From Streptomyces sp. NBC_00236 (GTDB lineage: Bacteria > Actinomycetota > Actinomycetes > Streptomycetales > Streptomycetaceae): DNA of 64,000 bases. The stretch's first letter is position 1. Each line of letters starts with the position of its first letter. Under the pieces are notes generated by a model. That model was not told the origin of the DNA, ran no database searches, and was given only the letters and a program-made list of their open reading frames with translations. Of this stretch, positions 28,314 to 36,061 are shown one piece after another. The translations under genes and the position numbers were made by a program. Where the stretch lies: the NCBI RefSeq assembly GCF_036195045.1, contig NZ_CP108100.1, positions 4,340,001 to 4,404,000 of the forward strand. The letters are read 5' to 3'.

Positions 28314-29198
28314 ATGCCCACGTCCATGCCCAAGCCGTCCCCGAAGCCGTCGTCGTCGGGCAAGCCGTCGCCCCGCCGGCCGCAGCCCCGCACGACCGGC
28401 CGCAAGCCGCTGATCTACGGCGCCGCGGTCGTCGTCGCGGCAGCGCTGCTCGGTTACGTGTCCTACCGGGCCACCGCCCCCGATTCCCCTGCCTCCTCCC
28501 CGTCCTCAGCGGCCGATGTCACCGCGGACCCGGGCGAGGGCGTCTACCCGGAGCTGGCGAAGCTGGCCCGGCGCGACGCCGGCGACAAGCTGGCGCTGGG
28601 CCGGGCGGACGCACCCGTCGTCCTCATCGAGTACGCCGACTTCAAGTGCGGCTACTGCGCGAAGTTCGCCCGGGACACCGAACCCGCCCTGGTGAAGAAG
28701 TACGTCGACAACGGCACCCTGCGCATCGAGTGGCGCAACTTCCCGATCTTCGGCGCCGAGTCCGAGGCCGCCGCACGCGCCTCCTGGGCCGCCGGGCAGC
28801 AGAACCGCTTCTGGGAGTTCCACCGTGCCGCGTACGCCGACGGAGTCAAGGAGAAGGGGTTCGGAAAGGGCCGGCTGAAGGCCCTCGCCCACCAGGCCGG
28901 GGTGCCCGACCTCGACCGCTTCCTCCGCGACACGGACGGCACAGCGGCCGCGGCAGCCGTGAGCAGGGACCAGGAGCAGGGGTACGGAATCGGCGCGACG
29001 TCCACGCCGTCCTTCCTGATCAACGGCCGCCCGATCGCCGGGGCGCAGCCGGCGGAGACCTTCACCCAGGCCATCGAGCAGGCGGCCGACCGGGCGAAGA
29101 ACCTGGGCAGCGCGGGCCAGGACACCAAGGGCTCCGCCGGTCCGGAGGACGCAGAAGGCGCCCAGGGAACCGCGTCCCCCCACGGGTCCGCGAAGTGA
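28314..29198 (+). CDS. DsbA-like membrane-anchored thioredoxin-fold protein
   Basis: A 294-residue protein anchored by one N-terminal transmembrane helix (about residues 33-50) after a Pro/Ser/Lys-rich cytoplasmic start. The extracytoplasmic part is a DsbA/thioredoxin fold with the active-site CGYC at residues 112-115 (YADFKCGYCAKF) and the cis-Pro loop in GATSTPSFLING. The C-terminus is a low-complexity Gly/Ala/Ser tail. It should oxidise or isomerise disulfides in exported proteins. The stop overlaps the start of the CcdA-like gene (GTGA), so the two form a thiol-redox pair. Confidence 0.92.
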   Translation: MPTSMPKPSPKPSSSGKPSPRRPQPRTTGRKPLIYGAAVVVAAALLGYVSYRATAPDSPASSPSSAADVTADPGEGVYPELAKLARRDAGDKLALGRADAPVVLIEYADFKCGYCAKFARDTEPALVKKYVDNGTLRIEWRNFPIFGAESEAAARASWAAGQQNRFWEFHRAAYADGVKEKGFGKGRLKALAHQAGVPDLDRFLRDTDGTAAAAAVSRDQEQGYGIGATSTPSFLINGRPIAGAQPAETFTQAIEQAADRAKNLGSAGQDTKGSAGPEDAEGAQGTASPHGSAK

Positions 29199-30061
29199 CG
29201 GCGGACATCGGCTACTTCGCCGCGTTCCTCGGCGGGCTGCTGGCCCTGCTCAGTCCGTGCAGCGCCCTGCTGCTCCCCGCCTTCTTCGCGTACTCCATCG
29301 ACTCCGCCTCCCGGCTGCTCGCCCGGACCGGGATCTTCTACGCGGGCCTCGCCACCACCCTCGTCCCGCTCGGCGCCGCAGGCTCGTACGCCGGAAGGCT
29401 CTTCTACGGACATCGCGACGCCCTCGTCCTCGGCGCGGGCTGGCTGATCATCGGGCTCGGCGTCGCCCAGATCATCGGTCTGGGCTTCGCCTCCCGCCGG
29501 ATCTCCGAGCTGAGCGGCCGGATCCGCCCCACGACCGCGCTGTCCGTCTACGCGCTCGGTGCCGTCTACGGCCTCGCCGGTTTCTGCGCGGGACCGATCC
29601 TCGGCAGCGTCCTCACCGTCGCGGCCGTCAGCGGCAGCGCGGCGTACGGAGGGCTGCTGCTCGCCGTGTACGCACTGGGCATGGCGGTGCCGCTGTTCCT
29701 GCTCGCGCTGCTCTGGGAGCGGTTCGATCTGGGCCGGCGGGCGTGGCTCCGCGGACGTGCCCTGCGGCTCGGCCGCTTCGAGCTGCACACCACGACGCTG
29801 CTGTCGGGCCTCTTCTTCATCGGCCTCGGCGCGCTGTTCCTCGCGTACGACGGGACGACGGCGTTGCCCGGGCTGCTGAACGTGGACCAGTCGTTCGCCG
29901 TCGAGCAGTGGGCCCGGGGCATCGGCGAGCGTGTGCCGGACGGGGTGCTGCTGGTGGCGGTGGTGGGTGTGGTGCTGCTGGTCCTCGCGGCGCGGTCCGG
30001 GCGGCGCCGGGGCCGCACCGGCGTGGACGGCACGAACACCGCCGAGCGGGAGGGCGCCTGA
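29195..30061 (+). CDS. CcdA/DsbD-type thiol-disulfide electron carrier
   Basis: A 288-residue membrane protein with about six hydrophobic segments. The Cys of LLSPCSALLLPAF in the first helix and the Cys of GLAGFCAGPILGS in the middle form the conserved redox pair of CcdA-like proteins. These pass electrons from cytosolic thioredoxin across the membrane. The GTG start overlaps the DsbA-like stop by four bases, so the partner at 28314-29198 is its likely client. It may serve cytochrome c maturation or general disulfide reduction. A terminator follows directly. Confidence 0.9.
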   Translation: MTADIGYFAAFLGGLLALLSPCSALLLPAFFAYSIDSASRLLARTGIFYAGLATTLVPLGAAGSYAGRLFYGHRDALVLGAGWLIIGLGVAQIIGLGFASRRISELSGRIRPTTALSVYALGAVYGLAGFCAGPILGSVLTVAAVSGSAAYGGLLLAVYALGMAVPLFLLALLWERFDLGRRAWLRGRALRLGRFELHTTTLLSGLFFIGLGALFLAYDGTTALPGLLNVDQSFAVEQWARGIGERVPDGVLLVAVVGVVLLVLAARSGRRRGRTGVDGTNTAEREGA

Positions 30062-30066
30062 CACGA

Positions 30067-30097
30067 CGAAGGCCCCGTCCATCGGACGGGGCCTTCG
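30067..30097. terminator. bidirectional terminator between ccdA-like gene and tRNA-Phe
   Basis: A perfect 14-bp inverted repeat CGAAGGCCCCGTCC, loop ATC, and its complement, between convergent units. Confidence 0.85.
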
Positions 30098-30102
30098 GGT
30101 GG

Positions 30103-30176
30103 TGGCTGGGGCCGGGATCGAACCGGCGACCTATCGCTTTTCAGGCGATCGCTCGTACCAACTGAGCTACCCAGCC
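30103..30176 (-). tRNA. tRNA-Phe (anticodon GAA)
   Basis: 74 bases. Acceptor GGCTGGG/CCCAGCC with discriminator A, anticodon loop CTGAAAA between ATCGC and GCGAT, T loop TTCGATC. It is the last gene of a Glu-Asp-Phe tRNA cluster. Confidence 0.97.
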
Positions 30177-30199
30177 ACGCAGCTCACAAAGGGCTGCAG

Positions 30200-30274
30200 C
30201 GGTCCTGACGGGATTTGAACCCGCGGCCTCCACCTTGACAGGGTGGCGAGCACTCCAAACTGCTCCACAGGACC
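30200..30274 (-). tRNA. tRNA-Asp (anticodon GTC), copy 2
   Basis: 75 bases, identical to the copy at 23598-23672. It is the middle gene of the Glu-Asp-Phe cluster. Confidence 0.97.
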
Positions 30275-30310
30275 AAGCTTTGTGCGACTAAGTGTCGCAC
30301 AGGTTGTGCG

Positions 30311-30383
30311 TGCCCCCAACGGGATTCGAACCCGTGCTACCGCCTTGAAAGGGCGGCGTCCTGGGCCACTAGACGATGAGGGC
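30311..30383 (-). tRNA. tRNA-Glu (anticodon TTC)
   Basis: 73 bases. Anticodon loop CTTTCAA between CCGCC and GGCGG, T loop TTCGAAT. It is the first gene of the minus-strand tRNA cluster. Confidence 0.97.
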
Positions 30384-30560
30384 AGAACTGCTGGTACAGC
30401 TTGCTTCCACGTCCGTCGCCCGAAGGGAAAGTGAAGAAGCGGGTGACTCCGCTTCCCCCCAAGAGGTTCGGCTTCTCCTTCAACCTTTGAGGTTTCAGAA
30501 CGGTCGAGCCCTGACCGGCGCCCTTGGGCACGTCGGAGACTGTACACGGGGCTTTCGGTG

Positions 30561-32126
30561 TCAGCCAAACCGAATAGGGGACGGCGTCGCGTCGGGTTCG
30601 CTCTTCTTGGGCAGGTGGCGGCTGACCTCGGCGGTCGTCAGGCCGAGGCCGCCCAGGGTGATCTCGTCCCAGGCCTGCAGACGGCGGGTGGAGCGGTCCA
30701 GATAGAGCACCGACGCGAGCACCTGTTCCGGCTTCTCGTTCTGTACGGCACGCAGGCCGCCGCCGCCCGTGGAGCCCTCGACCATCAGCCGGGTGCCGCC
30801 CTTCATGACCTCGTTCTGCCGGTGGTGGACATGGCCGGCCAGCGCGAGGGGGACCAGCCCGTCCGTCTGCCTGACCGCCTCCGGCTCGTGGGCGACGGCG
30901 ATGTCCGCCGGAGTGCCCGCCCGCCGCTGATCGCGCAGCGCGGCGGCGAGCCGCAGACCGGCCGACCGCTCGACCCCCTCCGCCTGCTCGGGCCCCGTGC
31001 GGTCCGGGGTGAACTGCGGGTCGCCGATGCCGGCGACCCGCAGCCCGCCGACGGTCACCGCGCGGCCCCCGTCCAGCACGTGCACGTTCTTGAAGCGCTT
31101 GTTCTTCTCCAGGTACTGCTGCGTCACCTTCGAGTCGTGGTTGCCGCGGACCCAGACATAGGGCGCGCCCAGGTCGCTGATCGGGTCGAGGAAGCTGTTC
31201 TCCACGGCCGCCCCGTGATCCATCGTGTCGCCGGAGTCGATGATCACGTCGATGTCGTACTGCTCGACGAGCGATCCGATGATGTGCCACGCCGCGGGGT
31301 TGAGGTGGATGTCGGAGACGTGCAGGACGCGGAGCGTGGCGGGGTCCGGGCTGTACACGGGGAGCGTCGAGGTGGCGTCGTACAGCTTGGTGACGTTGGT
31401 GACCAGGCGGGCGAGTTCCTGCTGGTAGACGTCGAAGTCGGTGACGATCGAGCGGGCGTCGCCGACGACGGAGGGGGCGCTGGACAGCAGCCCGGAGAAC
31501 TTCGGCTCCAGGACCGACTCCGGGTTCCAGGTGGCGTACGCCCCCACGCCCGACGCGGTCAGCAGTGCGAGCGCGAGCCCTCCGGCGGCCAGGGCGCGCC
31601 GGGGCCTGCGGTAGACGGCGAGGCCGAGTGCGGTGGCTCCGGAGACGACCGCCACGCAGGAGCGCACGGCGAGCTCGCGGGCCCCGGCGCCGACGTCGTC
31701 ACCGACCTCGGTCTCCAGGCCGGCGAGCCGTTCGGGGTGCTGGACCAGGGCCTCGGAGCGGACCGGGTCGAGGCGGTCGATGTCGACGTCGAGCCGGACC
31801 GGGGCGCGGTGCGAGTCGAGCTCCAGGGCGCCGAGCGGGGACACGTTGATCTTGGTGCCGCCGCTGAGGGAGGGCCGCAGGGTCATGGTCGTGTCCATCG
31901 GGCCGACGGGCGCGCGGACGCTGCCGACGACCAGCAGCCCCAGCCAGGCGCCGAACAGCACGACGGCGACCAGGCCGAGCGCGCGGGCGAACGGATGCGG
32001 TACCGCGCCGGGAAGGCCGCCGGTACGGGGGCGGCGGCCGGACCGTCCGGCGGAGCGCGGTCGTGGGCGGAGGCGGATGAGGTGCCGGACACGGGCTGCT
32101 GCGGCACGGAACGGGTCGCGGGCCAT
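30561..32126 (-). CDS. membrane-anchored metallophosphoesterase
   Basis: A 521-residue protein. The N-terminal third is membrane-bound (hydrophobic segments near residues 45-65 and two more around 170-220), with an intervening extracytoplasmic stretch. The C-terminal part is a calcineurin-like phosphoesterase domain with all metal motifs: VSDIHLN, DSGDTMDHG, VRGNHDS and AGHVHHRQ. The substrate is unknown; such proteins act on nucleotides, lipids or phosphoproteins. The ATG at 32126 is chosen; longer frames to 32300 would run into the divergent zincin gene. It is 85 bases from that gene, head to head. Confidence 0.9.
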   Translation of the reverse strand: MARDPFRAAAARVRHLIRLRPRPRSAGRSGRRPRTGGLPGAVPHPFARALGLVAVVLFGAWLGLLVVGSVRAPVGPMDTTMTLRPSLSGGTKINVSPLGALELDSHRAPVRLDVDIDRLDPVRSEALVQHPERLAGLETEVGDDVGAGARELAVRSCVAVVSGATALGLAVYRRPRRALAAGGLALALLTASGVGAYATWNPESVLEPKFSGLLSSAPSVVGDARSIVTDFDVYQQELARLVTNVTKLYDATSTLPVYSPDPATLRVLHVSDIHLNPAAWHIIGSLVEQYDIDVIIDSGDTMDHGAAVENSFLDPISDLGAPYVWVRGNHDSKVTQQYLEKNKRFKNVHVLDGGRAVTVGGLRVAGIGDPQFTPDRTGPEQAEGVERSAGLRLAAALRDQRRAGTPADIAVAHEPEAVRQTDGLVPLALAGHVHHRQNEVMKGGTRLMVEGSTGGGGLRAVQNEKPEQVLASVLYLDRSTRRLQAWDEITLGGLGLTTAEVSRHLPKKSEPDATPSPIRFG

Positions 32127-32211
32127 TGGGCGCGTATGCCCCGGCGAGGAGGCGGCTATGCGCATCCGGCGCACCGGGGCACATCCGGCGGCCGTACGTG
32201 ACAATGGCGGG

Positions 32212-32562
32212 GTGCTGGAGATGACGCGAGAAGCGTTCGAGGAACTGGTCGGTGAGGCGCTCGACCGGATTCCACCGGAGCTCACCCGGCTGATGGACAA
32301 CGTCGCGGTGTTCGTCGAGGACGAACCCGAATCAGATGATCCGGAACTGCTGGGGCTCTACGAGGGCACGCCGCTGACCGAGCGCGGTGAGTGGTACGCG
32401 GGCGTGCTGCCGGACCGGATCACCATCTACCGGGGGCCGACGCTGCGGATGTGCGAGTCGCGCGAGGACGTGGTGGCCGAGACGGAGATCACGGTCGTGC
32501 ACGAGATCGCCCACCACTTCGGCATCGACGACGAGAGGCTGCACGCGCTCGGCTACGGGTGA
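32212..32562 (+). CDS. minimal zincin metallopeptidase (DUF1025/PF06262)
   Basis: A 116-residue actinobacterial protein of the minimal zincin family. HEIAHHFGIDDERLH near residues 97-111 carries the HExxHxxGxxD zinc motif, and the family start (L-x-MTREAFEELVGEALDRIP) is conserved. I prefer GTG 32212 to ATG 32221. The -10-like GACAAT at 32200-32205 ends six bases before the GTG and no ribosome-binding site is seen, which suggests a leaderless mRNA. Its proteolytic activity and targets are unproven. Confidence 0.88.
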   Translation: MLEMTREAFEELVGEALDRIPPELTRLMDNVAVFVEDEPESDDPELLGLYEGTPLTERGEWYAGVLPDRITIYRGPTLRMCESREDVVAETEITVVHEIAHHFGIDDERLHALGYG

Positions 32563-32758
32563 GGGGCGGTCCCGGGCCGGCCGCTGGAGGCCGGAGCGGG
32601 CCGGGTCAGGGGTGACATGCGGCACACCGTGAGGTGTGAATGAGGTGTGCGGGCCTGCCCGAGGGCGTGTCCCCGGTGGGGCGGCGGGAGTTGGGCACAG
32701 CGCTCCCGGCTCGTTTCCGAGTTGCCCCGTCCTTCTTCGCGCCCCCGGAGGTGCCCCT

Positions 32759-33334
32759 GTGCGCCAGTTGCCCGTTCCCGTCCGCTGGGCGGCCGTCACC
32801 GCGGTGACGATCGCCGCGTCCACCGGCTGCATGAGCATCGGCTCCGACGGCGGGAAACCGGCGCCCTCCGGCTCCGCCGTGCCGAAGGGTTCGGTGGCCG
32901 AGCCGGACGGTTCCACGGTGGCCGGGACCGGCCACGCCCGTACGGGGGGCGGCGCCGGGGCGCAGTCCGAGCGCAGGGCCGGCCGGTCCGCCGGCCCGAG
33001 CGCCTCCGTCACCCCCTCGGGCAGCCCCGGCGCCGAGTCCGATCGGTCCGGCCCGGCGAAGGGGGGCCGCCCGCCGGCGCAGACGCCCTCGGCGCCGGGA
33101 CCCGGGGTCCCCGAGCAGCCGGAACCGCCGACGCCGTCCGACCCGGGCCCCGGCACCCCCGAGAGCCCGCAGCCGCCGACTCCGCCGGAGCCCGACCCGG
33201 AGCCCTCCGAGCCGGCGCCGCCGGTGCCGTCCGCGTCACCGGCCGCTCAGCTCCGGCAGGACACGACGGGTGCGCCGGACGCCCTGTACGCGATGCGGAC
33301 TCCGGAGGCATCACCGCAGGTGGGACCGGCCTGA
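32759..33334 (+). CDS. Pro-rich lipoprotein of unknown function
   Basis: A 191-residue exported protein. The signal peptide ends in a lipobox-like ASTGC, with the lipidated Cys at residue 22. The rest is intrinsically disordered and very rich in Pro, Gly, Ser and Glu (for example PEPPTPSDPGPGTPESP). The GTG at 32759 is supported by GGAGGTG at the right distance; the open frame continues upstream but has no signal peptide. It is probably a wall-spanning surface lipoprotein. No catalytic domain is seen. Confidence 0.65.
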   Translation: MRQLPVPVRWAAVTAVTIAASTGCMSIGSDGGKPAPSGSAVPKGSVAEPDGSTVAGTGHARTGGGAGAQSERRAGRSAGPSASVTPSGSPGAESDRSGPAKGGRPPAQTPSAPGPGVPEQPEPPTPSDPGPGTPESPQPPTPPEPDPEPSEPAPPVPSASPAAQLRQDTTGAPDALYAMRTPEASPQVGPA

Positions 33335-33357
33335 GGGGGTGGCCGGCCGGAGACGGT

Positions 33358-33387
33358 TTGCGTAATGGGGGGAAGAGTGCGTATGGT
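33358..33387 (+). promoter_or_regulatory. candidate promoter of the DEAD-box helicase gene
   Basis: TTGCGT at 33358-33363 and TATGGT at 33382-33387 are 18 bases apart. If used, the mRNA has an untranslated leader of roughly 150 bases before the ATG at 33546. Confidence 0.45.
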
Positions 33388-33545
33388 TATAGATCGTTTG
33401 ATCCCATTGCCCGGCGCCGACACAGAAGAGCGCCGTGTGGCGCGTACTCTCCCTTGCCGTGGCTGGACCGCATTGAGGCGGTCGAAATTGCGAAAACACG
33501 GAGTTACGGGCGCGTGCCGAGACTCCGAGAGGTTTCGCATTTCGC

Positions 33546-35825
33546 ATGTCAATTTCCAGTTCTGACCACACCGTCATGCCCGAGAACGTCGAGAACAACG
33601 TCGAGAGCGCCGAGCTCATCGAGGCCGCAGAGGCCGTTGTCGCCGAGGTCGCGGAGACCGTAGAGGTCGCCGACTCCGTCGAGACCGACGCCCCCCGGGC
33701 CGACTCCGCCGAGCAGGCCGACACCGACGCCGCCGACGAGGCGGACGCCGAGCCGACCATCACGTTCGCCGAGCTGGGCCTGCCCGAGGGCATCGTCCGC
33801 AAGCTCGCGCAGAACGGTGTGACCGCGCCCTTCCCGATCCAGGCCGCGACCATCCCGGACGCCCTGGCCGGCAAGGACATCCTGGGCCGTGGCCGTACCG
33901 GCTCCGGCAAGACCCTCTCCTTCGGTCTGCCGACCCTGACCGCGCTGGCCGGTGGGCACACCGAGAAGAAGAAGCCCCGCGCGATCATCCTCACTCCCAC
34001 CCGTGAGCTCGCGATGCAGGTCGCGGACGCACTGCAGCCCTACGGCGACGTGCTCGGCCTGAAGATGAAGGTCGTCTGCGGCGGTACGTCGATGGGCAAC
34101 CAGATCTACGCGCTGGAGCGCGGTGTCGACGTCCTCGTCGCCACCCCGGGCCGCCTGCGCGACATCATCAACCGGGGCGCCTGCTCCCTGGAGAACGTCC
34201 AGGTCGCCGTCCTCGACGAGGCCGACCAGATGTCCGACCTGGGCTTCCTGCCCGAGGTCACCGAGCTGCTCGACCAGATCCCCGGTGGCGGCCAGCGCAT
34301 GCTCTTCTCCGCCACCATGGAGAACGAGATCGGCACGCTGGTCAAGCGTTACCTGAGCAACCCGGTCACCCACGAGGTCGACTCCGCCCAGGGCAACGTC
34401 TCCACGATGTCGCACCACGTCCTGGTCGTGAAGCCGAAGGACAAGGCGCCGGTCACCTCCGCCATCGCCGCCCGCAAGGGCCGCACGATCATCTTCGTCC
34501 GCACCCAGCTGGGCGCCGACCGCATCGCCGAGCAGCTCATCGAGGCCGGCGTCAAGGCGGACGCCCTGCACGGCGGCATGACCCAGGGCGCCCGTACGCG
34601 CGTTCTCGAGGACTTCAAGAAGGGCTTCGTCAACGCGCTCGTCGCGACCGACGTCGCCGCGCGCGGTATCCACGTCGACGGCATCGACCTGGTCCTGAAC
34701 GTGGACCCGGCCGGTGACCACAAGGACTACCTGCACCGCTCGGGCCGTACCGCCCGTGCCGGCAAGTCCGGTGTCGTCGTCTCCCTGGCGCTGCCGCACC
34801 AGCGCCGCCAGATCTTCCGCCTGATGGAGGACGCGGGCGTCGACGCCTCGCGCCACATCGTCCAGGGCGCGGGCGTCTTCGAGCCGGAGGTCGCCGAGAT
34901 CACCGGCGCCCGTTCGCTCACCGAGGTCCAGGCCGACTCCGCGAACAACGCCGCCAAGCAGGCCGAGCGCGAGGCCGCCGACCTGACCAAGCAGCTGGAG
35001 CGCATCCAGCGCCGTGCCGTGGAGCTGCGCGAGGAGGCAGACCGCCTGGTCGCCCGCGCCGCACGTGAGCGGGGCGACGACCCCGAGGCAGCGGTGGCCG
35101 AGGTCGCCGCCGAGGCGGAGGCCGCACTGCTGGCCGCCACCTCCGTGCCGGAGCAGCCCGCAGCGCGCGATGAGCGTCGCGACGACCGCGGCAACTACGG
35201 GCGTCGCGACGACCGTGGCGGCGACCGCGGTGGTTACCGGGGCGGCAACGACCGTACCGGCGAGCGCAGCGGCCGTCCGGCCGGCAGCAACGGTTACCGC
35301 GGCAGCAGCGACCGTCCGTCGTTCCGCGGCAGCAACGACCGTCGTGAGGACCGCCCGGTGGGCGGTGGCTTCCGCTCCGGTGGCGGCGACCGTCGTGACG
35401 ACCGTGGCGGCCGCTCCTTCGAGCGTCGTGACAACGACCGCCCGTCGTTCAACCGCGACCGTCGTGACGAGCGTCCCTCGGGCGGTTTCCGCTCCGGTGG
35501 CGGCGACCGTCGTGACGACCGTGGCGGCCGCTCCTTCGAGCGTCGTGACAACGACCGCCCGTCGTTCAACCGCGACAACGACCGCCCGTCGTTCAACCGC
35601 GACCGTCGTGACGACCGCCCCTCCGGTGGTTTCCGCTCCGGTGGCAGCGACCGCCCGTTCAACCGCGACCGTCGTGACGACCGCCCGGCGGGCGGCTTCC
35701 GCTCCGGCGGCAGCGACCGCCCGACCGGCCGCCGCGACGACCACCGCGGTGGCACCGGCACGGGGACCGGCACCGGTACCTTCGGCCGCCGCGACGACAA
35801 GCCGCGCTGGAAGCGCAACGGCTGA
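33546..35825 (+). CDS. DEAD-box ATP-dependent RNA helicase with RGG-type tail
   Basis: A 759-residue RNA helicase. An acidic Ala/Glu-rich N-terminus (residues 1-70) precedes the Q motif (FAELGLPEGIVRKL...PFPIQ). Then come motif I GRTGSGKT, TPTRELAMQ, GG, TPGRL, motif II DEAD (VLDEADQM), SATM, and motifs IV-VI ending HRSGRTARAG. A coiled region and a 220-residue basic tail of Arg/Asp/Gly/Ser repeats (GGFRSGGGDRRDD...) follow; the tail should bind RNA and promote condensates. In the tail a unit of 117 bases (39 residues) is duplicated. It is a likely cold-shock or RNA-decay helicase. An internal Met at residue 11 is an alternative start. Confidence 0.95.
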   Translation: MSISSSDHTVMPENVENNVESAELIEAAEAVVAEVAETVEVADSVETDAPRADSAEQADTDAADEADAEPTITFAELGLPEGIVRKLAQNGVTAPFPIQAATIPDALAGKDILGRGRTGSGKTLSFGLPTLTALAGGHTEKKKPRAIILTPTRELAMQVADALQPYGDVLGLKMKVVCGGTSMGNQIYALERGVDVLVATPGRLRDIINRGACSLENVQVAVLDEADQMSDLGFLPEVTELLDQIPGGGQRMLFSATMENEIGTLVKRYLSNPVTHEVDSAQGNVSTMSHHVLVVKPKDKAPVTSAIAARKGRTIIFVRTQLGADRIAEQLIEAGVKADALHGGMTQGARTRVLEDFKKGFVNALVATDVAARGIHVDGIDLVLNVDPAGDHKDYLHRSGRTARAGKSGVVVSLALPHQRRQIFRLMEDAGVDASRHIVQGAGVFEPEVAEITGARSLTEVQADSANNAAKQAEREAADLTKQLERIQRRAVELREEADRLVARAARERGDDPEAAVAEVAAEAEAALLAATSVPEQPAARDERRDDRGNYGRRDDRGGDRGGYRGGNDRTGERSGRPAGSNGYRGSSDRPSFRGSNDRREDRPVGGGFRSGGGDRRDDRGGRSFERRDNDRPSFNRDRRDERPSGGFRSGGGDRRDDRGGRSFERRDNDRPSFNRDNDRPSFNRDRRDDRPSGGFRSGGSDRPFNRDRRDDRPAGGFRSGGSDRPTGRRDDHRGGTGTGTGTGTFGRRDDKPRWKRNG

Positions 35826-35854
35826 TCGTCCGACCGCGATCGCCTGATTGCTTG

Positions 35855-35891
35855 GCAGGGCCCGTACACCGCTTCGGTGTACGGGCCCTGC
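35855..35891 (+). terminator. terminator of the DEAD-box helicase gene
   Basis: A perfect 16-bp inverted repeat GCAGGGCCCGTACACC, loop GCTTC, and its complement, 30 bases after the stop. Confidence 0.88.
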
Positions 35892-36061
35892 GGCGGTTTG
35901 AACGAGTTCGAATCTCTCTACCGGGGCCTGCGCTCCTCCTGTTAATGTCACCTCGTTCGCATGAGGGGTCGGGGCCGGGGGGCTTTCACTTCGCGCAGAC
36001 CGCGGCACAGGGTGCCGCGTCCTCCTCATGCCTCTTCGAGGGTGTCCGGGAGGGACTCAGC

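Noticed and set aside
33365..33565. 66-codon frame in the leader of the DEAD-box gene
   Set aside because: It overlaps the real start, and has no ribosome-binding site or protein-like pattern.
33549..36029. Long minus-strand frame opposite the DEAD-box gene
   Set aside because: Low-complexity mirror of the RGG repeats.
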